DNA from: Adhaeribacter rhizoryzae
Lineage (GTDB): Bacteria; Bacteroidota; Bacteroidia; Cytophagales; Hymenobacteraceae
Reading direction: 5' to 3'
NCBI RefSeq assembly: GCF_008629685.1
Contig: NZ_VWSF01000007.1
Span: 1 to 64,000 of the forward strand
Length of the DNA stretch: 64,000 nt
Part shown: in pieces, positions 9,474-17,306 of the stretch
Position numbering within the stretch: position 1 is the stretch's first letter
How the letters are laid out: the number at the start of each line of letters is the position of its first letter
Notes under the pieces: generated by a model
Seen by the model: only the letters and a program-made list of their open reading frames with translations
Told to the model about the DNA's origin: nothing
The model's database searches: none
Translations under genes and position numbers: made by a program

Positions 9474-9914
9474 ATGAAAAATTTATTTGCCGCCATCATT
9501 GTTGCTTTAACCGTAAGTACCACTTCTGTTAGTTTTGCTGCTACTCCCCAAAATATTGCCAAGGATCATGCAGCGCAAGTTGCTCCAGCCTCCGCAACTG
9601 TTGTGCAGGTTTTAATGTCTAAGTTAGATGTAGTAGTAGGAGAAGCGGCCAGCCCTAAAACAATTATCCGTTTAATAAACGCCTCCGGAACTACTATTGC
9701 CACCAAAAAAGTACCTCAGAAAGAAACAGCAACCCGGGTACGCTTTGATTTAGCGGAGTTGGCAGATGGGATGTACTATGTGAAAGTATGGAATGGCCAG
9801 AACACGCAAGTACAAAAATTTGAATTAAAAACTGCTGCAGTATCAATGACTGCTTACCAGAAGTTAGCCATTATCCAGAAACCGACTGTAATCCAAAACC
9901 TGGTCGTTATATAA
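9474..9914 (+). CDS. Small secreted protein with sorting-domain-like beta sandwich
   Basis: 146-aa protein with a clear signal peptide (MKNLFAAIIVALTVSTTSVSFA). The mature part, roughly residues 45-125, resembles a T9SS C-terminal sorting domain or DUF3244 fold: RLINASGTTIATKKV, then a LADGMYYVKVWNG turn like the (L/P)xxGxYxxxV core of those domains, then KFELKT. It carries no catalytic domain ahead of this fold and has about 25 extra residues after it, so it is not a typical T9SS cargo. It is divergent to the LytS/LytTR operon and may be its target. Function unknown. Confidence 0.75.
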   Translation: MKNLFAAIIVALTVSTTSVSFAATPQNIAKDHAAQVAPASATVVQVLMSKLDVVVGEAASPKTIIRLINASGTTIATKKVPQKETATRVRFDLAELADGMYYVKVWNGQNTQVQKFELKTAAVSMTAYQKLAIIQKPTVIQNLVVI

Positions 9915-10079
9915 GGAGATGAAAACTGCAAGTTTGGGCTAGCTGCACCTATATGGTTTATAGCGTAAATTTCACCTTTAGTCGGTATACTTTCGGAGAG
10001 TGCTAATTCCAAACTTTAATAAAGTAAGTATTATAGTTTTGCCTTCAGGAAAGCACCTTTTTGAAAATAAAAGATAAAA

Positions 10080-10105
10080 AAAGTACACCTTTTCAGGTGT
10101 ACTTT
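10080..10105 (-). terminator. Hairpin terminator of the FAD-linked oxidase gene
   Basis: An 11-bp perfect stem (10080-10090 with 10095-10105) has a 4-nt loop. Read on the minus strand it is followed by a T-rich run, directly after the stop of the oxidase gene. Confidence 0.75.
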
Positions 10106-10117
10106 CAAGGCTAAGTT

Positions 10118-11506
10118 TTATTTGCTGCTGGCCGGTATAATATTCTGGTTAACCCGAAACAAATTATCTGGGTCGTATTTATTCTTAATTTCTACCAAGC
10201 GGTTATAATTGTCGCCGTAAGTTGCTTTTACCCGGTCCTGGCCTTCTTCCATCATAAAATTGATATACGAACCACCTAAGCTATACGGGTGTACGGCCTG
10301 CCAATAATCTTTGGCCCAATTGGTAATAATATCTTTATTTGCCGGGTCGGGATCTATGCCGGCAATAACCATGGCATAAATAGCATCGCGGTAATTCCAG
10401 GCAGTTGCTTTTTTATCTACCCGGGCCGCCGCTCCATTTATGGGATAAAGATGCAAAGTAGAAAGCATGGTAGGTAATTGAGAACCATATTTTATATATA
10501 GGTCAATGGCCTCATCGGTAAGCTCTTTTACATAATCGCCTTTCCAGTACCATTGCATGCCAGTGGGCATTAAAGGATCGAACATACTTTGCAGCGCTGG
10601 TACCGGCAGTGGACCAACTAAGTCGAGCGCTGGAGTTTTGAAATTACGGATTGGCTCAAAAGCTTTTTCTGCACTTTCCTGCGGCCCCGTGTAACACCAA
10701 ACTACTGCACACATATTTTTCAGGTGCAGGTGTTCCGGAAAAGGCGCACCGGGTGGTACAATTAAAAAAGCAAAAAAGCCATTCATTTCATCGGGCGCAT
10801 GCTGAATAAATTCATGATACCACCGCATCACCTCTTTCGCATCCTCCAGTTCCCAGAGCATAGGCCCGCCGTACACCATACTAATTGGATGGGTACGGAA
10901 TAAAAAGGAAGTAACCACCCCAAAGTTGCCGCCACCACCACGCAAAGCCCAAAATAAATCAGGGTTCTCCTTTGCATTGGCTTTCACAAATTGCCCATTT
11001 GCTAAAACCACATCAGCTTCCAGCAGATTATCAATGGCAAGTCCGCACTGGCGGGAAAGATGGCCTACGCCGCCACCTAAGGTTAGCCCGGCTATACCCG
11101 TGGTAGATTGAATTCCCATTGGTATTGCCATTCCGAAGGCATGCGTAGCGTGGTCTACATCGCCTAAGGTACAACCGCCCTGCACCTGCACCGTACCAGC
11201 AGCCTGATCAACGTGGGAGCCTTTCATTAACGATAAGTCGATAACCAAGCCACCATCGCACATACCCAGGCCTGCTCCGTTATGACCGCCGCCTCTTACA
11301 GCAACCAGCATGTTATTTTCCCGGGCAAAGTTAACAGCCGCTATTACATCTGCCTCATCTAAACAGCGGGCAATCATGGTAGGGCGTTTATCAATCATGC
11401 CGTTATAAACTTTACGGCAAGTTTCGTAATCCGCATCCTGCGGTTCGATGAGTTTACCCCGCAGGCTCATCTTTAGTTGAGAACTCGGTATTGCTTCTGC
11501 TAACAT
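10118..11506 (-). CDS. FAD-binding oxidase, berberine-bridge-enzyme type
   Basis: 462-aa flavin-dependent oxidoreductase. The N-terminal FAD_binding_4 (PCMH) domain has VRGGGHNGAG, whose His fits the covalent FAD attachment site of this family, and LTLGGGVGHLSRQCGLAIDNLL. The C-terminal BBE domain contains YINFMMEEGQDRVKATYG and ends KYDPDNLFRVNQNI. Known relatives oxidise sugars, alkaloids or 6-hydroxynicotine, coupled to oxygen; the substrate here cannot be told. No signal peptide, so probably cytoplasmic. It is a single gene ended by a strong hairpin. Confidence 0.88.
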   Translation of the reverse strand: MLAEAIPSSQLKMSLRGKLIEPQDADYETCRKVYNGMIDKRPTMIARCLDEADVIAAVNFARENNMLVAVRGGGHNGAGLGMCDGGLVIDLSLMKGSHVDQAAGTVQVQGGCTLGDVDHATHAFGMAIPMGIQSTTGIAGLTLGGGVGHLSRQCGLAIDNLLEADVVLANGQFVKANAKENPDLFWALRGGGGNFGVVTSFLFRTHPISMVYGGPMLWELEDAKEVMRWYHEFIQHAPDEMNGFFAFLIVPPGAPFPEHLHLKNMCAVVWCYTGPQESAEKAFEPIRNFKTPALDLVGPLPVPALQSMFDPLMPTGMQWYWKGDYVKELTDEAIDLYIKYGSQLPTMLSTLHLYPINGAAARVDKKATAWNYRDAIYAMVIAGIDPDPANKDIITNWAKDYWQAVHPYSLGGSYINFMMEEGQDRVKATYGDNYNRLVEIKNKYDPDNLFRVNQNIIPASSK

Positions 11507-11967
11507 AATATTTAATTAAAGGATATGTAAGGAGATAAGCTGACAGAAATGTATTACCCAATCCAAATGTTTGCACCTGTAAGGCTTGGATTGTTCCGGC
11601 GGGAGGTTTATTTCAAAGGATAAGTTATATAAAATATAGCCAAATTCCTAATATATAATAGTTTTATCCTTAAAGTAGAGAGTAGCACTTTAAATACTTC
11701 TGCCTTATAAACATCTAGCATGGCACTTGTCAGCCAAATTGGCAAATTCGCCAGCAATACCGTTTATAGATTTAGTGCTTGTAAAGAAAGCAGGTACCAG
11801 CTGAGCGGGCTTTTTAAGGAATATTGATGCATCATTCAGGCAACATAAGGGGATTTCATAATGCATAATTAATTCTTCCTGCTTGGTAAAAATTGTATGC
11901 ACACAGCCCTGAGCAACCCCGGGCTCCTTACTTAATGTTTACGCTCAAAATATTTATTGCTAAATAC

Positions 11968-11998
11968 TTGACATTAAACAAACAATATTGTATACTTG
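11968..11998 (+). promoter_or_regulatory. Promoter of the gntR-slipin operon
   Basis: The -7 box TATACTTG (11991-11998, one mismatch to TAnnTTTG) is preceded at exactly 19 bp by TTGA (11968-11971), a partial -33 match. The palindrome at 11997-12016 overlaps the end of the -7 box and the expected start point. Confidence 0.5.
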
Positions 11999-12016
11999 TA
12001 CTATACATATAGTACA
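11997..12016. promoter_or_regulatory. GntR operator candidate, 9-bp perfect palindrome
   Basis: TGTACTATA and TATAGTACA are perfect reverse complements around a central CA. The position on the promoter, 25 bp before gntR, and the form resemble operators of YtrA-subfamily GntR repressors, which commonly repress their own operon. Confidence 0.65.
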
Positions 12017-12021
12017 CTATG

Positions 12022-12039
12022 ATACTACAACAATAGTAT
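12022..12039. promoter_or_regulatory. Second inverted repeat just before gntR
   Basis: ATACTA (12022-12027) and TAGTAT (12034-12039) are perfect 6-bp arms with a 6-bp spacer, ending one base before the gntR ATG. They share the ACTAT/ATAGT core of the upstream palindrome, so this may be a second binding site. Confidence 0.45.
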
Positions 12040-12040
12040 A

Positions 12041-12430
12041 ATGATTAATTTTAAACTAGACCCTAAATCCGGGGCTCCGTTTTACCGCCAAATTATTGAT
12101 CAGATAAAATTTGGTATTGCGGCCGGTAAACTGAAAACCGGCGAACAGTTACCAACGGTCCGGTCTTTAGCCGTGGATTTAAAAGTAAACCTGAATACGG
12201 TAGCCAAAGCTTATAAAGAACTGGAAATCCAGAATATTTTAGCCACGCAACAGGGTACCGGTACTTTTATTAGTGATATTAAAATTGAAATACCTGCGGA
12301 AGAAAAGAAAAACAAGCTAAAGGAAATATGTAACGAATTTTCTGCAATTGCCTTTAGCTATGGCTTTTCGGTGGAGGACATGATTAATCAACTTCAAAAA
12401 CAAAAATCAGATGAAAACAACTACAGATAG
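12041..12430 (+). CDS. GntR-family transcriptional regulator, YtrA subfamily
   Basis: 129-aa regulator. The N-terminal winged helix-turn-helix is typical GntR: PFYRQIIDQIKFGIAAGKLKTGEQLPTVRSLA, then LNTVAKAYKELE and the wing QQGTGTF. The C-terminal part is only about 50 residues and forms a short helical dimerisation tail, which marks the YtrA subfamily. The 3' end overlaps the slipin gene by 20 bp, so the two are co-expressed. Palindromes at its promoter suggest autoregulation. Such regulators often control adjacent membrane-protein genes. Confidence 0.9.
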   Translation: MINFKLDPKSGAPFYRQIIDQIKFGIAAGKLKTGEQLPTVRSLAVDLKVNLNTVAKAYKELEIQNILATQQGTGTFISDIKIEIPAEEKKNKLKEICNEFSAIAFSYGFSVEDMINQLQKQKSDENNYR

Positions 12431-13298
12431 ATGGTGGAATCCCATTTCAATTACCGTGTTCATTATAATGTTGGGCATTTCGGTCGGGCTGCATCATGTA
12501 GGATATTTAAATCCCGGCGGATTAGCGGCGTTAATCATATTCTCCTTTTTTATTGCCCGCACCATTCACATTGCCAACCAATGGGAAAAAGCCGTGGTTT
12601 TAAGAATGGGTAAATACCAGGGCTTAAAAGGACCAGGCATCTTTTTTATTATTCCTATCCTCGACAAAATAGATAATTACATAGACCAACGGGTACGGGT
12701 TACCGATTTTAAAGCCGAACAAACTTTAACCAAAGATACCGTGCCGGTTAATGTAGATGCCGTGGTGTATTGGACCGTATGGGACGTTGAAAAAGCTGCG
12801 CTGGAAGTACAGGATTACCAAACTGCCATTTATTACATTGCCCAAACCGGCTTAAGAGATATGATAGGCAAACACGAATTAGCCGATTTGCTGCAGGAAA
12901 GAGATAAGGTAGCAGAAGACTTACAAATTATAATGGACCAACATACCAACCCCTGGGGAATTACCTGCCAGAGTGTGGGCATAAAAGACATTATTATTCC
13001 GCAAACCTTGGCCGATGCCATGAGCAAGGAAGCCCAGGCCGAACGGGAACGGCGGGCCCGGGTAATTCTAGGAACAGCCGAAACTGAAATTGCTTATAAG
13101 TTTGCCGAAGCCAGCGAACAGTACCGGAATAATCCGGTAGCGTTACACCTCAGAGGTATGAATATGCTGTTTGAAGGTTTAAAAGAAAAAGGCTCGATGG
13201 TAATTGTTCCTAGTTCAGCCCTAGACTCAATGAACCTGGGTGCGATGGGCGGCTTGGTTTCTTTGGCCAAAGCAAACGAACTAGAAAAAACAACCTAG
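12411..13298 (+). CDS. Slipin (SPFH/stomatin-family membrane protein)
   Basis: 295-aa stomatin-like protein. Two N-terminal hydrophobic segments (residues about 12-28 and 36-50) form a membrane hairpin. An SPFH domain follows, with NQWEKAVVLRMGKYQGLKGPG, VDAVVYWTVWDVEKAALEV, GKHELADLLQERDKV and WGITCQSVGIKDIIIP, then a coiled coil (MSKEAQAERERRARVI) and a C-terminal tail. Slipins form oligomeric membrane microdomain scaffolds; their client here is unknown. No NfeD-type protease partner is adjacent. It overlaps the upstream gntR gene by 20 bp. Confidence 0.92.
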   Translation: MKTTTDRWWNPISITVFIIMLGISVGLHHVGYLNPGGLAALIIFSFFIARTIHIANQWEKAVVLRMGKYQGLKGPGIFFIIPILDKIDNYIDQRVRVTDFKAEQTLTKDTVPVNVDAVVYWTVWDVEKAALEVQDYQTAIYYIAQTGLRDMIGKHELADLLQERDKVAEDLQIIMDQHTNPWGITCQSVGIKDIIIPQTLADAMSKEAQAERERRARVILGTAETEIAYKFAEASEQYRNNPVALHLRGMNMLFEGLKEKGSMVIVPSSALDSMNLGAMGGLVSLAKANELEKTT

Positions 13299-13361
13299 CT
13301 CTTGTTGCAGCTTACAACTTAAATTTTTCGGTCTAATAGTTTAACTTCTTAAAACAAAATC

Positions 13362-13886
13362 ATGCTGCGACTCTCTTTTGTTATTCTTTTACTACTAATT
13401 AGCCCGGTAGTTTTTGCCCAGCAGGCTAATCCGCTGCCAATTGTGCAGCAAAAAATGCAAGCCTTAAAATGGCTGACTGGTAAATGGCAAGGAACGGCTT
13501 CTATTAAGGGGCAAGACGGGCAGAAGCAAGAAGTTAAACATACCTTAGCGTTTGTTAATAATTTAGATAATACTGTATTGCTGCTAAACGAAAGCCTTAT
13601 GCAGGGGCAAGATAAAGTTGCCCAAAATATTGGTTTGCTGGGCTATAATGTTTTACAATCGAAGTACAACTTGCAGGCTTACACCAACGATGGCGCTTAT
13701 ATTGATGCCTATGTCGAAGTGCTGGAAAAGAAAATAATCTGGCGCATTCATTTTTCCGGCCATATTATTCGGTATACGGCCAGGTTAAACGAAAAAGGGC
13801 AATGGTACCAAACCGGCGAAATGAGTGCCGATGAAGGCAAAATATGGGCTCCTTTTTTCGAATCGACGCTGACCCGGATAAACTAA
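13362..13886 (+). CDS. Secreted lipocalin-like protein of unknown function
   Basis: 174-aa protein with a clear signal peptide (MLRLSFVILLLLISPVVFAQQ). The mature part starts with a helix then MQALKWLTGKWQGTASI, the typical opening of small calycin/lipocalin-like beta barrels (DUF1579/DUF6265-like), followed by alternating strands. It lies 63 bp after the slipin gene on the same strand and might be a third member of that operon. Exact family and ligand are not recognised. Confidence 0.65.
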   Translation: MLRLSFVILLLLISPVVFAQQANPLPIVQQKMQALKWLTGKWQGTASIKGQDGQKQEVKHTLAFVNNLDNTVLLLNESLMQGQDKVAQNIGLLGYNVLQSKYNLQAYTNDGAYIDAYVEVLEKKIIWRIHFSGHIIRYTARLNEKGQWYQTGEMSADEGKIWAPFFESTLTRIN

Positions 13887-13939
13887 TAAGCTAGCAGAAA
13901 AATAGTATTATTTCTTAACTACCTGAACATGGGAATATT

Positions 13940-14152
13940 ATGAAACAGGACAGTATGCCGTTTACTTTTATCTCTATTCTATTAACTTATCTCATCAAGA
14001 AAATAGGTTATAAAGTTGCCGGCTTCGATTATAATATTTTTAGCGAGGGCCTATGGAACATCAAATTACTAATTGATGTAACAGCATGGATATTTATTTA
14101 TGCGCTTGTTAGTTTCTTACTGAAGAAATTAAGGCCCAATAAAATATCTTAA
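13940..14152 (+). CDS. Small hydrophobic protein, two membrane segments
   Basis: 70-aa predicted membrane protein with hydrophobic segments at about residues 7-22 and 42-62 and a basic C-terminus (KKLRPNKIS). It is in line with the preceding genes (54 bp gap). I do not recognise the family. The start at 13940 is the first in-frame ATG. Moderately likely to be real because composition and topology are sensible. Confidence 0.45.
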   Translation: MKQDSMPFTFISILLTYLIKKIGYKVAGFDYNIFSEGLWNIKLLIDVTAWIFIYALVSFLLKKLRPNKIS

Positions 14153-14217
14153 TTCATCAGCAACTTAAGTACTGCTGTTATACAAATGCTAAAAAAGAAG
14201 TTTAAACAATCCACTAC

Positions 14218-14274
14218 TGTCATTCAGGAGGAAACTATGTAGCAGGCAGCTAAATAGGTTCCTCCGGAATGACA
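14218..14274. repeat. 57-bp dispersed palindromic repeat, copy 1
   Basis: It begins TGTCATTCAGGAGGAAACTA and ends GGTTCCTCCGGAATGACA, so the ends are near-perfect inverted repeats of about 20 bp. A second copy of the same length is at 47813-47869, identical at about 51 of 57 positions. It lies between convergent genes. It looks like a REP/MITE-type element; no transposase is nearby. Confidence 0.8.
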
Positions 14275-14438
14275 GAATTAGACTCCTTAGACTTGTAAAT
14301 TGTTTATAGGAAAATATTGCGTTACATCTATTAAGTATACGCCTGCCTAATAATACCCGCTATTTTATGGTGAAAATATTAGTAGCATAAAAAAGTTAAG
14401 CGTTAGGAACACTTGCCAAGGAGTATAGCCTCGAAACC

Positions 14439-16148
14439 CTACTCCGCAAACCGAATATCTTTAATGCGCAATTGCAGCGAAGTAACGCCGCGGTACACGT
14501 TTTCTTCTACGCAATAGCAAACATCAAACGGAATACCTTTTAAAATGCGCGGATAATAATCGGCCATGCCAAACGCAATAGCATCCAGTTGGTGGCTATC
14601 TTCCTGCATAATTTTCAGCTTTAGGTGCGTTTCGCCTACTACGCGGCACGCGCCCGTATCGTACACGCACTCCGACATAAACACCGGCCCCATATTACCG
14701 GGCCCGAAGGGCTCCATTTGCTTTACTATTTTCAGGAAGTTAGGCGTAATTTGCCTTAATCGGATAGGAGTATCTATTTCTATCTGCGGAATAAGTTGTT
14801 CTTCGGTAATGGTGCGGCTTACTACTGCTTCGAACCGCTCCCGGAAAGCCGGAATATTTTCAACGGGTAAAGTTAAGCCGGCGGCGTACATGTGTCCGCC
14901 AAACTGCTCCAATAAATCGCTGCACTCCAGAATAGCACTGTGTACATCAAAACCGTGTACGGATCGCGCCGAGCCCGAAGCTTTACCGTTTGATTGGGTT
15001 AAAATAATGGTAGGCCGGTAATATTTTTCGATGCAGCGGGAAGCCACAATGCCTACCACGCCTTTGTGCCAGGTTTCTTTAAACAACACCGTAGACCGCG
15101 AGCGGCGCATTACTTCATCCTGCTCAATCATCAGCAAAGCTTCTTTGGTAATGCTGGTATCGTGGCCGCGGCGCTCGTTGTTGGTTTTATCAATAATATC
15201 GGCTTTGGTAAAGGCTTCTTCCTTGGTGGGGGCCAGCAACATGTGCACCGACCGTTTAGCATCGCCCATGCGGCCGGCCGCATTAATGCGGGGGGCAAAG
15301 CCAAACACAATGCTGTTAATATCCAGTTCGCCGGTAAGGCCAGCCAATTCTCTTAATGCTTCTAAACCAGGCCGCAACGGTGCGCCGGAGTTAAGTTGCT
15401 GTAACCCAAAATACGCAAATATCCGGTTTTCGCCGGTAATAGGCACAATATCGGCTGCAATACTTACTACCAATAAATCCAGCAAACCAAAAAGCGGCGC
15501 GGTATCTAAATCGTTGTGCTGGCAAAAGCCTTGCAATAATTTAAAACCAACCCCACAACCCGATAATTCTTTATAAGGGTAAGGGCAATCGCTGCGTTTA
15601 GGGTCCAGCACCGCTACTGCGTCCGGAATAGTAGTATCGGGTAAGTGGTGGTCGCAAATAATAAAATCAATGCCTTTGGATTTTGCATAAGCTACTTTCT
15701 CCATCGATTTTATCCCGCAATCTAAGCTAATAACCAAAGTAAAGTTGTGCTCGGCGGCCCAGTCTACTCCTTGTACCGAAATGCCATAACCCTCTAAATC
15801 ACGGTTAGGTATATAAATATCAATTTCTTTAACGTAGCGCTGCAAAAAACTATAAACAAGAGCCACCGAAGTGGTGCCATCAACGTCGTAATCGCCGTAA
15901 ATTAAAACTTTTTCGTTTTGGTGAATGGCTTCGTTCAGGCGGTCGATGGCTTTGTCCATGTCCCGGATCAGAAACGGATCGTGGAGGTCATCGAGTGAGG
16001 GGCGGAAATATTTCTTGGCTTCCTCAAAGTTGCACACGCCACGCTGGCATAAAACGGTGGCTAAAGTTTCGCTAATGAGCAGGCGCTTGGCCAGACTGCT
16101 CACGGTGTCTTGGTCGGGGGTTGTTTTTAATACCCATCGTTTCTCCAT
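14439..16148 (-). CDS. recJ: Single-stranded-DNA-specific exonuclease RecJ
   Basis: 569-aa 5'-3' single-strand DNA exonuclease of recombination and mismatch repair. Catalytic DHH-family motifs are present: I YGDYDVDGTTS (Asp86, 88, 90), II SLDCG (near residue 143), III ICDHHLP (Asp166-His168), and later LDPKRSDCPYP. The DHHA1 region carries GSARSVHGFDVHSAI and FGGHMYAAGLTL, followed by a C-terminal OB fold. The length is normal. The gene stands alone on the minus strand. Confidence 0.97.
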   Translation of the reverse strand: MEKRWVLKTTPDQDTVSSLAKRLLISETLATVLCQRGVCNFEEAKKYFRPSLDDLHDPFLIRDMDKAIDRLNEAIHQNEKVLIYGDYDVDGTTSVALVYSFLQRYVKEIDIYIPNRDLEGYGISVQGVDWAAEHNFTLVISLDCGIKSMEKVAYAKSKGIDFIICDHHLPDTTIPDAVAVLDPKRSDCPYPYKELSGCGVGFKLLQGFCQHNDLDTAPLFGLLDLLVVSIAADIVPITGENRIFAYFGLQQLNSGAPLRPGLEALRELAGLTGELDINSIVFGFAPRINAAGRMGDAKRSVHMLLAPTKEEAFTKADIIDKTNNERRGHDTSITKEALLMIEQDEVMRRSRSTVLFKETWHKGVVGIVASRCIEKYYRPTIILTQSNGKASGSARSVHGFDVHSAILECSDLLEQFGGHMYAAGLTLPVENIPAFRERFEAVVSRTITEEQLIPQIEIDTPIRLRQITPNFLKIVKQMEPFGPGNMGPVFMSECVYDTGACRVVGETHLKLKIMQEDSHQLDAIAFGMADYYPRILKGIPFDVCYCVEENVYRGVTSLQLRIKDIRFAE

Positions 16149-16283
16149 GTTGCTGCTGCGTTCGTGTGCGGGATTACAAAAGTAATAGATTAAAGAAGAA
16201 TTTTGCGCTACAAGTTCCGTTTATATCCGGCAGCTTAATTAAATATTTTTTAATTTTGAGGTAATCAATTTTATATCAAAGCT

Positions 16284-16400
16284 TTGAGAAATTTGCGCAA
16301 TTTTTATAACAAATGGAAAGACTACATTCAGACCGATCTGCTGATGTATGTATTTTTTATCGTATTTCTGCTTATTCTATTTATATTCTTCGGCGATTAA
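16284..16400 (+). CDS. 38-aa single-pass membrane microprotein
   Basis: Short frame not covered by longer genes: TTG start at 16284, stop TAA at 16398. It reads (M)RNLRNFYNKWKDYIQTD followed by a strongly hydrophobic run LLMYVFFIVFLLILFIFF and GD. A basic/aromatic head, one transmembrane helix and a clean terminator 40 bp later argue that it is real. It is divergent to recJ. The start codon is not ATG; a -7-like TAATTTTG lies at 16251-16258 but without a good -33 box. Function unknown. Confidence 0.55.
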   Translation: MRNLRNFYNKWKDYIQTDLLMYVFFIVFLLILFIFFGD

Positions 16401-16440
16401 ATTTATTATAGGCCTTTTTGCAGGTGCATGGCGCATAAAA

Positions 16441-16470
16441 AAGCCTTCTCTTTAACTCAGGAGAAGGCTT
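16441..16470. terminator. Bidirectional hairpin terminator
   Basis: A perfect 10-bp stem (AAGCCTTCTC with GAGAAGGCTT) has a 10-nt loop, with A-rich and T-rich flanks. It lies between the 38-codon gene and the convergent gene ending at 16501. Confidence 0.75.
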
Positions 16471-16500
16471 TTAAAAGGCGTGCTTTCTTTGCCCTTTGTC

Positions 16501-16791
16501 TTAATAATTATTTTCGGTAGCGGTACCGCCATCCCCTACATGGCCGTGGCAACCCGTACCGGTAGCAGCGCCTAAGTCACCGCCCAATTCCTGGTCGGTA
16601 CCTACTCCACCGGTACCACCCGCGGCTCCAGCCATGGCGGCTGGGTTTATCTGATCCAGGTCAGTTTGCTGCGTTTCGGCATTGCCGCCGGGTTTAAAAT
16701 TTTGGCTGCTTTCGTTGTCTTGCGCTACCTCTTCCAAGCGCCGTTGCATTGCTCTCATGCTTTCGTCCATTCCTTCTATATTCTTATCCAT
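16501..16791 (-). CDS. Small Gly-rich acidic hypothetical protein
   Basis: 96-aa protein with an N-terminal charged helix (DESMRAMQRRLEEVAQDNESS) and a C-terminal low-complexity half rich in Gly, Ala and Thr (AAMAGAAGGTGGVGTD, GCHGHVGDGG). It has no signal peptide or membrane segment. It ends at a hairpin terminator, which supports a real transcript. I do not recognise the family. Confidence 0.5.
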   Translation of the reverse strand: MDKNIEGMDESMRAMQRRLEEVAQDNESSQNFKPGGNAETQQTDLDQINPAAMAGAAGGTGGVGTDQELGGDLGAATGTGCHGHVGDGGTATENNY

Positions 16792-16916
16792 AGCTAACTG
16801 TTTTAGATGCTTTTAAACTAAATATTTGTGTAGCCCGCGCCTATAAGGCCCCGGCGAAACTACAGAATACGATACTTTTAACGGCGCTGTTATGGTGGCC
16901 TTTACAAGGTAAGCCG

Positions 16917-17162
16917 TTAAGGAATACCCATTGTCTGGTTATTGCTTTCCTCTTTTGCTACGGATTGCGGTTCATCCTCACCCCCACTAATTTCTTCTGT
17001 TGCGGCACTTTGTGGGGATAAATCCGCTGAGTTAGTAGTTTGGGAATACACTTGTTCTAAATTACCAGAGTCGCCAGCTTCACGCCCACTTTCCGACCGA
17101 ATATTTTTAAGTTGATTATCCGATGCCTTTGCACTATTATTTCTTATCTCACCCATTACCAT
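16917..17162 (-). CDS. Small polar hypothetical protein
   Basis: 81-aa, very polar, Ser/Asn/Glu-rich protein (start MVMGEIRNNSAKAS; a second ATG is two codons later) that looks intrinsically disordered. It lies upstream of the Gly-rich protein gene on the same strand with a 125-bp gap. No family recognised. It may be real because stop-free polar composition like this is also seen in its neighbour. Confidence 0.35.
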   Translation of the reverse strand: MVMGEIRNNSAKASDNQLKNIRSESGREAGDSGNLEQVYSQTTNSADLSPQSAATEEISGGEDEPQSVAKEESNNQTMGIP

Positions 17163-17306
17163 ACTTATTTAAACCCAGAACTTATTACAGCTATTTACTA
17201 CGCGGCAATTTTAGATTGGTGCTTTGAATAAATACTGATTTTAGTTTAAGCCTTTCATTCAAAAGTTACCAGGCAGCAGCAGCAAACCTTTAAGGTAGTG
17301 TCAACC

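Larger units (their letters stand above)
11507..12040. other. Divergent intergenic region between oxidase and gntR genes
   Basis: About 530 bp with no convincing gene. A 65-codon minus frame at 11705-11902 was judged too weak. The right end holds the gntR promoter and palindromes described separately. Confidence 0.5.

Noticed and set aside
11705-11902. 65-codon minus frame before gntR
   Set aside because: No family, no clear promoter or start signal; its start is ambiguous.
14566-15576. Antisense frames of 151 and 181 codons opposite recJ
   Set aside because: Shadows of the conserved recJ gene, with Cys/Ser-rich composition and no domain.
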